This document shows, piece after piece, positions 57,561-64,000 of a DNA stretch of 64,000 nucleotides (the stretch's first letter is position 1; each line of letters starts with the position of its first letter). The stretch lies in the NCBI RefSeq assembly GCF_003664585.1, contig NZ_RCHI01000020.1, positions 1-64,000 on the forward strand. The letters are read 5' to 3'. The position numbers and the translations under genes are program-made. The notes under the pieces are model-generated. The model made no database searches and was not told the origin of the DNA. It was given only the letters and a program-made list of their open reading frames with translations. Source of the DNA: Paenirhodobacter hankyongi (GTDB lineage: Bacteria > Pseudomonadota > Alphaproteobacteria > Rhodobacterales > Rhodobacteraceae).

Positions 57561-57606
57561 TGCTCCATTGGTAAATCCCCGCTCCGTCAGGAAGCCGTTG
57601 GAGCGG
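57561..57606 (-). ncRNA. SAM/SAH riboswitch of metK
   Basis: On the minus strand a 7-bp stem (CCGCTCC with GGAGCGG; 57600-57606 with 57579-57585) closes a 14-base loop AACGGCTTCCTGAC, followed after 12 bases by AATGGAGCA. The loop sequence, stem position and downstream GGAGCA match the small SAM/SAH riboswitch class found before metK in Rhodobacterales. GCTTC of the loop can pair with GGAGC, which contains the metK ribosome binding site, forming the pseudoknot that shuts translation when ligand binds. Confidence 0.9.
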
Positions 57607-57620
57607 TTCGATAAGCTTGC

Positions 57621-59174
57621 CTAGACCCGGCGGGCGGCGAGGTCAACGCGCCATTTGGGGGCCGCAAGGAAAATCAGCGCGGCCAGCAGCGCAAGCAGCG
57701 CCATCACCGGCGCGTCGCCGGTGCGTGCATAAAGGGTCTCGGGGAGCGCCGGCGGCAGGGGCGCGTCGATCACCCCCTCGACGCCCATGCCAAGCTCGTC
57801 CGTCACCCGGCCCTTCGCGTCGATCATCGCGCTGACCCCGGTGTTGGCGGCGCGCGCCAGCGGCAGGCCGAACTCGATCGCGCGCAGCCGTGCCTGCGCC
57901 AGGTGCTGCCAGGGGCCCGAGAGCTCGCCGAACCAGGCGTCGTTCGTCACCTGCATCAGCCAGTCGGGGCGCGCCGGCACCCGGCGGATGTCTTGCGGGA
58001 AAACCGCCTCGTAGCAGATCAGCGGCTCGACCCGGCCGAGCCTGCCAAGGTCGAGAAGCCGCTCGCCCGGGCCCGAGGAATAGCCGTTCCCCTCCTGCGC
58101 GGCGAAGGCGGCGATGCCGAATTCGGCCGCCAGATCGCCAAGCGGCATGTATTCGCCAAAGGGCACGAGGTGCACCTTGTCATAGACCCGCCCGACGCTG
58201 CCGTCGGCGCCGATCACCGCAAGGCTGTTGTAATAGCGCCGCCCCTCCTCGCGCTGGATGCCAAGCGCGACGGGAATGCCACCCGCGGCCTCGGCCACCA
58301 TCTTCAGCCCGGCACCCGGGTCGTTCAGCAAGAAGGGCACCGCGGTCTCGGGCCAGATCACCAGATCGGGGCGCGGCTTGCCCGGCGCGGGTTCCTCGGC
58401 GGTCAGATCGAGATGACGATAGAAGAACTGCAGCCGGTATTCGGGCAGCCATTTCAGCGCCTGCGGCGCGTTCGGCTGCACGAGGCGCAGATTGACCGGC
58501 GGATCGCGCGGCGCCTCAGGCGCCGCCAGCCGCGCGGTGCCGCCAGCCCAAAGGCCGGCAAGCGCCACGACCGCGACGCCCGTCCCCAAGGCCCGCCCGC
58601 GCGGGCTCCGCGCCAGCCAGGGCGCAGCGGCCAACGCCAGCGTCAACAGGCTCAGCCCGATCGGGCCGACGAAAGCCGCCGCCTGCGCGACCGGCGTGCC
58701 GATCCAGAGATGACCGAAGAGCACCCAGGGAAATCCGGTGAAGACGTAGGAGCGCAGCGCATCCGAGGCGACAAGCCCCACTGCGACGCCCACGACCCGC
58801 GGGCCGGTCCTGCCACGGCCAAGCCGCGCGCCAAGCCCCGCGCCAAGCGCCCAGAAGGCGCCCATCCCCGCCGCCATGAAGACGAGCGCAAAGGGCGCCA
58901 TCCAGCCATAGACCTCGGGTTCGACCATGAACGGCTCGACGATCCAGAACATCGCCGCGGCGGCATAGCCGAAGCCGCCGGCAAAGCCGATCCAACCGGC
59001 GCGCGAACTGGCGGCGAGTGCCAGCAGCCCGCTTGCCGCCGGCAGTGCCACCAACCACGCGCCGAGCGGCGCCTGCCCCGCCGCGACGCCCACGCCCAGA
59101 AGCGCGGCCAGGGCCAGCGCCCGCCAGGACGGGCGGCACGGGGCACGCAGGAAGGCAGGCCAGCGCAGGCTCAT
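57621..59174 (-). CDS. lnt: Apolipoprotein N-acyltransferase
   Basis: Lnt adds the third acyl chain to lipoproteins in the inner membrane. The 517-residue protein has about six N-terminal helices and a periplasmic nitrilase domain with the catalytic Glu in IWPETAVPF, Lys in YDKVHLVPFGEY and Cys in PLICYEAVFP, and a final membrane helix. It is the usual length. It lies ten bases after corC; its stop is only 15 bases before the metK riboswitch, so metK may be transcribed both from lnt and from its own promoter. Confidence 0.94.
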   Translation of the reverse strand: MSLRWPAFLRAPCRPSWRALALAALLGVGVAAGQAPLGAWLVALPAASGLLALAASSRAGWIGFAGGFGYAAAAMFWIVEPFMVEPEVYGWMAPFALVFMAAGMGAFWALGAGLGARLGRGRTGPRVVGVAVGLVASDALRSYVFTGFPWVLFGHLWIGTPVAQAAAFVGPIGLSLLTLALAAAPWLARSPRGRALGTGVAVVALAGLWAGGTARLAAPEAPRDPPVNLRLVQPNAPQALKWLPEYRLQFFYRHLDLTAEEPAPGKPRPDLVIWPETAVPFLLNDPGAGLKMVAEAAGGIPVALGIQREEGRRYYNSLAVIGADGSVGRVYDKVHLVPFGEYMPLGDLAAEFGIAAFAAQEGNGYSSGPGERLLDLGRLGRVEPLICYEAVFPQDIRRVPARPDWLMQVTNDAWFGELSGPWQHLAQARLRAIEFGLPLARAANTGVSAMIDAKGRVTDELGMGVEGVIDAPLPPALPETLYARTGDAPVMALLALLAALIFLAAPKWRVDLAARRV

Positions 59175-59184
59175 CGCGTCCGCG

Positions 59185-60090
59185 TCACTCCGCCGGCGCT
59201 ACGCCCGGCAGGCGGACGCGCAACCGCTTGATCCGGCGCGGATCGGCATCGACGATCTCGTATTCGACGCCGTTCTCGCCCTTGATCACCTCGCCGCGCG
59301 CCGGCACCCGGCCGATCTGCATGAAGACGAGACCGCCCATCGAGTCGATCTCCTGCTCCTCTTCGGGGTCGGCGAGGGTCATGCCGATCTCGGCCTCGAA
59401 ATCCTTCACCGGGGCGCGCGCCAGCACCACCCACTGGCCGGGTTTCTCGAGCTTCCAGAACCCGCCCTCGGCCTCGTCATGCTCGTCCTCGATCTCGCCG
59501 ATCACCTGCTCGATCAGATCCTCGAGCGTGACCAGCCCGTCGACGCCGCCATATTCGTCGATCACCAGCGCCATGTGGATGCGCTGCACCTGCATCTTCT
59601 GCAACAGCACCCCGATCGGCATCGAGGGCGGCACGAACAGGAGCGGGCGCAGCAGCTTCTTCACCGAGAACCGGCTCGAGGCGGCACCGAAGCCGTATTC
59701 CAGTGCAAGGTCCTTCAGGTGAATAAGGCCAAGCGGGGTGTCGAGCGTGTCCTTGAACACCGGCAGGCGCGAATAGCCCTGCTCGCGGAACACCGCCACC
59801 AGCTCGTCGCGGGTGATGCCCTCCGGCACCGCGACGATCTCGACCTTGGGGATCGCGACGTCGCCCACACGCATCCGGCGCAGGTTGCCGATGCCCGGCA
59901 GACCGGCGGCCGCCGCGGTTTCAGGCGCGGGCGTGGCAGGAGCCTCGCTGTCATTGTCGGGGGTGGAGGCGCCAAGCGCCTCGAAGAGTCGTCCCAGCAA
60001 GCCGCGCGAGTGCGGCTCGGAACTGTCGCCCGCGTCGGCATCCGACGCAGGGGCGTTGGCGGAGAGAGCTCCGTCAGCGGCGTGTTCCAT
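59185..60090 (-). CDS. corC: CorC/HlyC-type CBS-domain protein
   Basis: The 301-residue soluble protein has two CBS domains (about 75-210: DVAIPKVEIVAVPEGITRDELV and VPPSMPIGVLLQKMQVQRIHMALVIDEYGGVDGLVTLEDLIEQVIGEI) and the CorC_HlyC C-terminal domain (about 220-300). It lacks the DUF21 membrane part. Proteins of this kind (YbeX/CorC) are linked to magnesium and to ribosome assembly and are nearly always beside ybeY and lnt, as here. AAAGGTACG precedes ATG 60090, which is preferred to ATG 60108. Confidence 0.92.
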   Translation of the reverse strand: MEHAADGALSANAPASDADAGDSSEPHSRGLLGRLFEALGASTPDNDSEAPATPAPETAAAAGLPGIGNLRRMRVGDVAIPKVEIVAVPEGITRDELVAVFREQGYSRLPVFKDTLDTPLGLIHLKDLALEYGFGAASSRFSVKKLLRPLLFVPPSMPIGVLLQKMQVQRIHMALVIDEYGGVDGLVTLEDLIEQVIGEIEDEHDEAEGGFWKLEKPGQWVVLARAPVKDFEAEIGMTLADPEEEQEIDSMGGLVFMQIGRVPARGEVIKGENGVEYEIVDADPRRIKRLRVRLPGVAPAE

Positions 60091-60126
60091 CGTACCTTTC
60101 CAGATCACGCGGCGAAAATTGCCGCA

Positions 60127-60648
60127 TCATGCCAAATATGGGTCATCAATGCCCATCTTTTCAAGAATGCGCACTTCCGTGGATTCCATCAAGGTGGCAT
60201 CGCCCTCGCGCACGTGATCGTAACCGAGAAGATGCAAAACGCCATGCACGATCAGGTGCGTGACGTGATCGGCCATCGTCTTGCCGCCCTCGGCCGCCTC
60301 TCGCGCGCAGGTCTCGAAGGCGATGGCGATGTCGCCAAGGCTGTCACGCTCGCCGGGCAGGAAGGGCTCGGGCGGCTCGGGCACCTCGCCCTCGTCTTCC
60401 GCCGCAAGATCTTCGGCGGGCCAGCTGAGCACATTGGTGGGGGTGGGCTTCGCGCGGAACTCGGCGTTCAGCACGGCGATGCGCGCGTCGTCGCAGCCGA
60501 GCAGGCTGATCTCCCAGTCGTCGGGCGAGATCTCCTGATCGGCCAGAACGGCGCGCGCGGCACGCTCTGCCAGCGCCGGGAGGTCAATCTCCTCCCAGCG
60601 TGGCTCTTCGATCAGAATGTCAACCAGCGGCTCCATCGTCGCGGTCAT
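60127..60648 (-). CDS. ybeY: Endoribonuclease YbeY
   Basis: YbeY is a zinc-dependent RNase for 16S rRNA 3'-end maturation and ribosome quality control. The 173-residue protein has the metal site HLIVHGVLHLLGYDH and the conserved NVLSWPAE strand. An acidic insert (EDLAAEDEGEVPEPPEPFLPGE) is typical of alphaproteobacterial forms. The start is 60648 or 60636; both overlap the phoH end and neither has a clear ribosome site, so translation is probably coupled to phoH. Confidence 0.93.
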   Translation of the reverse strand: MTATMEPLVDILIEEPRWEEIDLPALAERAARAVLADQEISPDDWEISLLGCDDARIAVLNAEFRAKPTPTNVLSWPAEDLAAEDEGEVPEPPEPFLPGERDSLGDIAIAFETCAREAAEGGKTMADHVTHLIVHGVLHLLGYDHVREGDATLMESTEVRILEKMGIDDPYLA

Positions 60649-61636
60649 AGGCGTCAATGATCCGCGCCACAAGGGGGTGGCGCACCACATCCGAGGCGGT
60701 GAAGTAGTTGAACGAGATCCCGCGCACGCCATCAAGGATGCGCTCGGCGTCCTGCAGGCCCGAGGGCACGCCGCGCGGCAGGTCGATCTGGCTGCGGTCG
60801 CCGGTGATGACCATGCGGCTTCCCTGCCCGAGACGGGTGAGGAACATCTTCATCTGCATCGTCGTTGCGTTCTGCGCCTCGTCGAGCACGACGAAGGCAT
60901 TCGACAGCGTCCGGCCGCGCATGAAGGCCAAGGGCGCGATCTCGATCCGCTTCTCCTCCATCAGCTTCTGCATCTGCTTCGCCGGCAGGAAGTCGTTCAG
61001 CGCGTCATAGAGCGGCTGCATGTAGGGATCGACCTTCTCCTTCATGTCGCCCGGCAGGAAGCCGAGACGCTCGCCCGCCTCGACGGCGGGACGGGAGAGG
61101 ATGATCTTGTCGACATGGCCGCCGATCAGCATGGTGACGCCGACGGCAACCGCGAGATAGGTCTTGCCGGTGCCGGCCGGGCCGATGCCGAAGGCCAGTT
61201 CATTCTCGAACAGCGCCTTCACATAGGCCTTCTGCGCCTCGGTCCGCGGCTCGACCTGCTTCTTGCGCGTGCGGATCTCGTATTTGCCCGCCGCGAACAT
61301 CTCGAGCTGTTCGTCCACCGTCATCCCCGCATTGCCGAGATCGGCCATCCGGATCGCCGCATCGACTTCGCCGGCGTCAACCGCCTTGCCCTGTTCGAGG
61401 CGCTGGTAGAGGTGGTGCAGGATGCCGGTCGCCTGCATCTGCGCCTCTGGGGTGCCGACGATGGCAAGCTGGTTGCCGCGCCGCAGGATGTGCACCGAGA
61501 GCTTGTGCTCGATCTGCGCCAGGTTGCGGTCGAACTCGCCGCACAGCCCGATCAGCAGGCGGTTGTCCGGAAACTCCAGGAGTGCTTCGAAGCTGTCCTG
61601 AGAACGAGGCGGGGGTGAGATCGCGCTGAAGCCCAA
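60620..61636 (-). CDS. phoH: PhoH-like ATPase
   Basis: The 338-residue protein has an N-terminal KH-like part and the PhoH ATPase domain (about 130-330) with Walker A GPAGTGKTYLA, Walker B FVVLDEAQNAT and TGDRSQIDLP. It is thought to act in RNA metabolism with YbeY, its constant neighbour. No ATG fits: the best start is TTG at 61636, preceded by AAGGGAGACGTTA. The frame opens upstream to an ATG at 61696, but that stretch lacks a ribosome site. It begins the phoH-ybeY-corC-lnt run. Confidence 0.92.
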   Translation of the reverse strand: MGFSAISPPPRSQDSFEALLEFPDNRLLIGLCGEFDRNLAQIEHKLSVHILRRGNQLAIVGTPEAQMQATGILHHLYQRLEQGKAVDAGEVDAAIRMADLGNAGMTVDEQLEMFAAGKYEIRTRKKQVEPRTEAQKAYVKALFENELAFGIGPAGTGKTYLAVAVGVTMLIGGHVDKIILSRPAVEAGERLGFLPGDMKEKVDPYMQPLYDALNDFLPAKQMQKLMEEKRIEIAPLAFMRGRTLSNAFVVLDEAQNATTMQMKMFLTRLGQGSRMVITGDRSQIDLPRGVPSGLQDAERILDGVRGISFNYFTASDVVRHPLVARIIDAYDRDDGAAG

Positions 61637-61749
61637 TAACGTCTCCCTTGGCTGGCTTGGTAAAGATATGGTGCCTCTCCCCCCCGAGTCACGCAAGCGC
61701 TGGTTCGTTTTTCAGCATGTGCCTGCGAAAATTTCACAAAACTGCAAAG

Positions 61750-61796
61750 AAATGAGCCGTGGGAGGGACCCCACGGCTCATTTGCCTGTTTTTTGG
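61750..61796. terminator. Terminator between envelope-protein pair and phoH
   Basis: A perfect 14-bp stem (61750-61763 with 61770-61783) and 6-base loop lies 22 bases beyond the stop of the minus-strand lipoprotein. T-rich sequence follows on both strands (TTTCTTT on minus, a six-T run at 61789-61794 on plus). Confidence 0.88.
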
Positions 61797-61804
61797 GCGA
61801 ATGC

Positions 61805-62128
61805 TTACTGATAGTTCGACGGCCGGACCGGGTCGCCGATCTCACCACCCGACTTGAACGGGCCGACCGCGGTCGAGGCAGGGCCGGCGCCCGAGCAGAT
61901 CGGCTTGCCGTAATCGTCGACGCGGGCGGTCATGTAGCCCTCGGCGCCGTCGTCGATGATCCAGTGGTCGCAGCCTTCCGGGTCGATCCAGACGCCGGCC
62001 TTGAGCTGGCTGAGGTGCTTGGCGCCGCCGATGTTGCGGTCCCAGCCCTTGTCCGAAGGTTCGGCGACGTCGCAGGCGGCAAGCCCGGCCGCGGCACCGA
62101 GGAGCAGGAGGATTTTGATCGCTTTCAT
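61805..62128 (-). CDS. Lipoprotein with WIDP-GC-HW motif
   Basis: The 107-residue lipoprotein has a signal ending in lipobox LAAC (Cys19). The mature part carries at residues 47-78 WIDPEGCDHW, IIDDGAEGYMTAR and GKPIC, which recur almost unchanged at the same residues of the next protein upstream. The two cysteines of the motif (C53 and C78) probably form a disulfide in the periplasm. GAGGAGACGGGAC precedes ATG 62128. It follows the OmpA-like gene with an 11-base gap and ends in a strong terminator. Function unknown. Confidence 0.83.
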   Translation of the reverse strand: MKAIKILLLLGAAAGLAACDVAEPSDKGWDRNIGGAKHLSQLKAGVWIDPEGCDHWIIDDGAEGYMTARVDDYGKPICSGAGPASTAVGPFKSGGEIGDPVRPSNYQ

Positions 62129-62139
62129 GTCCCGTCTCC

Positions 62140-62709
62140 TCACTTCACGCAGATCACTTCGACGCGGCGGTTCTGCGCCATGCCGGCAGCGGTGGCATTG
62201 GTGGCCCGCGGCCAGCGCTCGCCATACCAGTTCACCGCAAGCACCGGCGCGCCGATCGACTGGGCAACGCCCGCCACGGCCTCGGCGCGGTTCTTCGACA
62301 GCTGCATGTTGTATTCATCCGAGGCGCGGCTGTCGGTGTGGCCGGTGATGATGAAGCTGCGCGCCTGCGCGGTGCGGAAGAAGTTTTCCAGATAGTTGCG
62401 GCCGGTGGCGGTGATCTTCGCGCTGCCGGTGGCGAAAAGCGTATCGGTCTGCAGCACTCCGCAGACGTCGCGGTGGCACACCGGGCGGCCGTCGCGGGTC
62501 TTGCGCGCGTCCATGTAGCCTTCGAGCCCGTCATCCATCGCCCAGTGCTCGCAGCCGTCGGGGTCGATCCAGATGGTCGGGACATAGCGTTCCGCGCGGC
62601 CGGCGTTGGTCTGCTGGGCCGAAGCGGAACCGGAGATCATGGCCAGTGCCAGCGCCGCAACCCCGAAAGACGCAATCGCCGGTTTCACGGCCTTGGAGAG
62701 AGTCATCAT
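62140..62709 (-). CDS. OmpA-family protein with N-terminal WIDP-GC-HW motif
   Basis: The 189-residue protein has a signal peptide (cut near ASAQ), then at residues 47-78 the motif WIDPDGCEHW, AMDDGLEGYMDAR and GRPVC shared with the next gene, and a C-terminal OmpA domain (about 85-189) with GHTDSRASDEYNMQLSKNRA and AQNRRVEV that binds peptidoglycan. There is no beta-barrel, so it is a periplasmic or surface-tethered peptidoglycan binder. GGAAGCGGCG precedes ATG 62709. It is the first gene of the two-gene unit. Confidence 0.88.
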   Translation of the reverse strand: MMTLSKAVKPAIASFGVAALALAMISGSASAQQTNAGRAERYVPTIWIDPDGCEHWAMDDGLEGYMDARKTRDGRPVCHRDVCGVLQTDTLFATGSAKITATGRNYLENFFRTAQARSFIITGHTDSRASDEYNMQLSKNRAEAVAGVAQSIGAPVLAVNWYGERWPRATNATAAGMAQNRRVEVICVK

Positions 62710-62903
62710 CGCCGCTTCCGCCTCCTCATCGCAAATGGGGCCCGTCCAGCGGGCCATTAACCAAATATGGCGCTTACAATAGCAAAACCCTGCGGCTTTG
62801 AAAGCAATTAAACCCATATATTGTAGGGTTTCCCGCAACAAATCCGCCGTTGAGACGGGCTGCAGGCAATCATGGAAACGATGTCCGCCGCCCGCCAGGC
62901 GGA

Positions 62904-64000
62904 TCAGAGCAGAACGCCCGCCAGCGAGTTCGGGCCGCTCGCGGTGATTCTCACTTTCGCGAGAGCCCCCTGCAGCGGCGTTTCCGACGTCACATGCACC
63001 GCCTGCAGGTAGTCGGACTTGCCCACCCATTGCCCCGGCAGCCGGCCCGGTTTCTCGAACAGCACCCCCACCTCGCGCCCGACCATCGCGGCCTGGCTTT
63101 CGTGCTGCAGCCGGGTGATGAGGGCCTGCAGCTCGTGCAGGCGCCGGTCGGCAACCTCGGGGTCGACGCCCGCGCGCTCGGCCGCGGGCGTGCCCGGGCG
63201 CGGCGAATACTTGAACGAGAAGGCGGCGCCGAACCCCACCTCCTCGATCAGGGCGAGCGTGTCGCGGTGGTCCTGCTCGGTCTCGCCGGGGAAGCCCGCG
63301 ATGAAATCCGAGCTGAGCAGGATGTCGGGCCGCGCGGCGCGAATGCGTTCGATCAGCCGCAGGTATTCCGCCGCGGTATGATGGCGGTTCATCAGCTTCA
63401 GGATCCGGTCCGCGCCCGACTGCACCGGCAGATGCAGATAGGGCATCAGCTTCGGCTCGGCGCCATGCGCCTCGATCAGGTCGTCGGCCATGTCGTTCGG
63501 ATGCGAGGTGGTGTAGCGGATCCGCTCGAGCCCCTCGATCCGGGCGAGCTCGCGCACCAGCCGGCCAAGGCCCCAGACCCCGTCCGCGCCCTCGCCGTGA
63601 TAGCCGTTCACGTTCTGGCCAAGCAGCGTGATCTCCTTCACCCCCTTCGCCACCAGCTTCCCGGCCTCGGCCAGGATGCGGGCGACCGGGCGCGAGACCT
63701 CGGCGCCGCGGGTATAGGGCACGACACAGAAGGCGCAGAACTTGTCACAGCCTTCCTGCACCGTCAGGAAGGCGGTGGGGCGGCCGGTCGCGGGGCGTTC
63801 GGGCAGCTTGTCGAACTTGTCCTCGACCGGGAATTCGGTGTCGACGGGGCGCTCGCCACGGGCGGTGGCGGCGACCATCTCGGGCAGGCGGTGATAGTTC
63901 TGCGAGCCGACGACCAGATCGACGAGCGGCATCCGGCGCATGATCTCCTCGCCCTCGGCCTGCGCGACACAGCCCGCGACGCCGATCTTCAGCCCGGGCT
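62904..64000 (-). CDS. miaB: tRNA-2-methylthio-N6-dimethylallyladenosine synthase MiaB (5' end outside window)
   Basis: MiaB adds the methylthio group to i6A37 of tRNA. The visible 365 residues begin inside the N-terminal UPF0004 domain ([14 protein letters not shown], whose Cys binds an auxiliary cluster) and include the radical-SAM motif [32 protein letters not shown], and a C-terminal TRAM domain. The first 70 or so residues lie beyond position 64000. It stands upstream of the envelope pair and phoH on the same strand, as in other Rhodobacterales. Confidence 0.96.
   Translation of the reverse strand, partial: PGLKIGVAGCVAQAEGEEIMRRMPLVDLVVGSQNYHRLPEMVAATARGERPVDTEFPVEDKFDKLPERPATGRPTAFLTVQEGCDKFCAFCVVPYTRGAEVSRPVARILAEAGKLVAKGVKEITLLGQNVNGYHGEGADGVWGLGRLVRELARIEGLERIRYTTSHPNDMADDLIEAHGAEPKLMPYLHLPVQSGADRILKLMNRHHTAAEYLRLIERIRAARPDILLSSDFIAGFPGETEQDHRDTLALIEEVGFGAAFSFKYSPRPGTPAAERAGVDPEVADRRLHELQALITRLQHESQAAMVGREVGVLFEKPGRLPGQWVGKSDYLQAVHVTSETPLQGALAKVRITASGPNSLAGVLL

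Overview
The window is a 64 kb piece of a high-GC alphaproteobacterial chromosome, most probably of the order Rhodobacterales (Rhodobacter/Paracoccus-type family). The signs are a block of core genes in the order miaB, phoH, ybeY, corC, lnt, metK; the aroA, cmk, rpsA, ihfB, lapA, trpF, trpB series; lexA converging on comEC beside gltX and gltA; a surE-pcm-nlpD operon; GAAC-N7-GAAC type LexA boxes; and a SAM/SAH-type riboswitch before metK, a class known mostly from Rhodobacterales. The species cannot be named from the sequence alone.

Layout. 1-590: ends of two IS3-family elements, one cut by the window edge, one with an intact orfA and truncated orfB. 811-4726: an NDUFS4-like complex I subunit, SOS-regulated uvrB, an orphan ParA ATPase and a small monooxygenase-fold protein. 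5000-8871: a complete ABC importer (binding protein, two permeases, ATPase). 9124-9330: cold shock protein. 9660-12631: a complete TRAP importer with a Tat-exported binding protein. 12992-15852: a YjbH/YjbF outer-membrane pair linked to exopolysaccharide. 16023-19589: the zinc regulon zur-znuC-znuB and divergent znuA. 19673-30820: a long mostly minus-strand run with trpB, trpF, lapA, ihfB, an LLM flavin oxidoreductase, rpsA, a BLUF photoreceptor, a secreted unknown, cmk, aroA and trmB. 30956-36658: lexA, comEC, gltX, gltA. 36733-45520: DUF1284, two SDRs, surE-pcm-nlpD, an orphan iron-type ABC ATPase, a Hint-domain protein, a DUF808 membrane protein and a 53-residue membrane protein. 45745-51679: cobS and cobT with inserted genes, then aminopeptidase P. 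51746-56308: ackA with a MaoC-Pta fusion, and a D-2-hydroxyacid dehydrogenase. 56387-64000: metK, lnt, corC, ybeY, phoH, two envelope proteins sharing a new-looking motif, and miaB cut by the window end.

How the genes work together. LexA represses itself through four GAAC half-sites spaced 11 bp apart and probably also uvrB. Zur represses both arms of the zinc importer, whose binding protein and ATPase carry His-rich segments. metK is controlled by its product through the riboswitch that hides its ribosome binding site. CobS and CobT are two of the three parts of aerobic cobaltochelatase. AckA and MaoC-Pta form the acyl-CoA/acyl-phosphate/acid route.

Most of the window is ordinary housekeeping DNA; there is no phage, CRISPR array, tRNA or rRNA gene that I can see. 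The items most worth following are the paired envelope proteins at 61805-62709 with an identical Cys/Trp/Asp motif at residues 47-78, the metK riboswitch, the four-fold LexA operator, a family of GC-rich inverted repeats in intergenic gaps (six copies seen), degenerate catalytic sites in the NlpD-like, Hint and one SDR protein, and a DUF1284 protein with a duplicated C-x2-C-x7-C motif.
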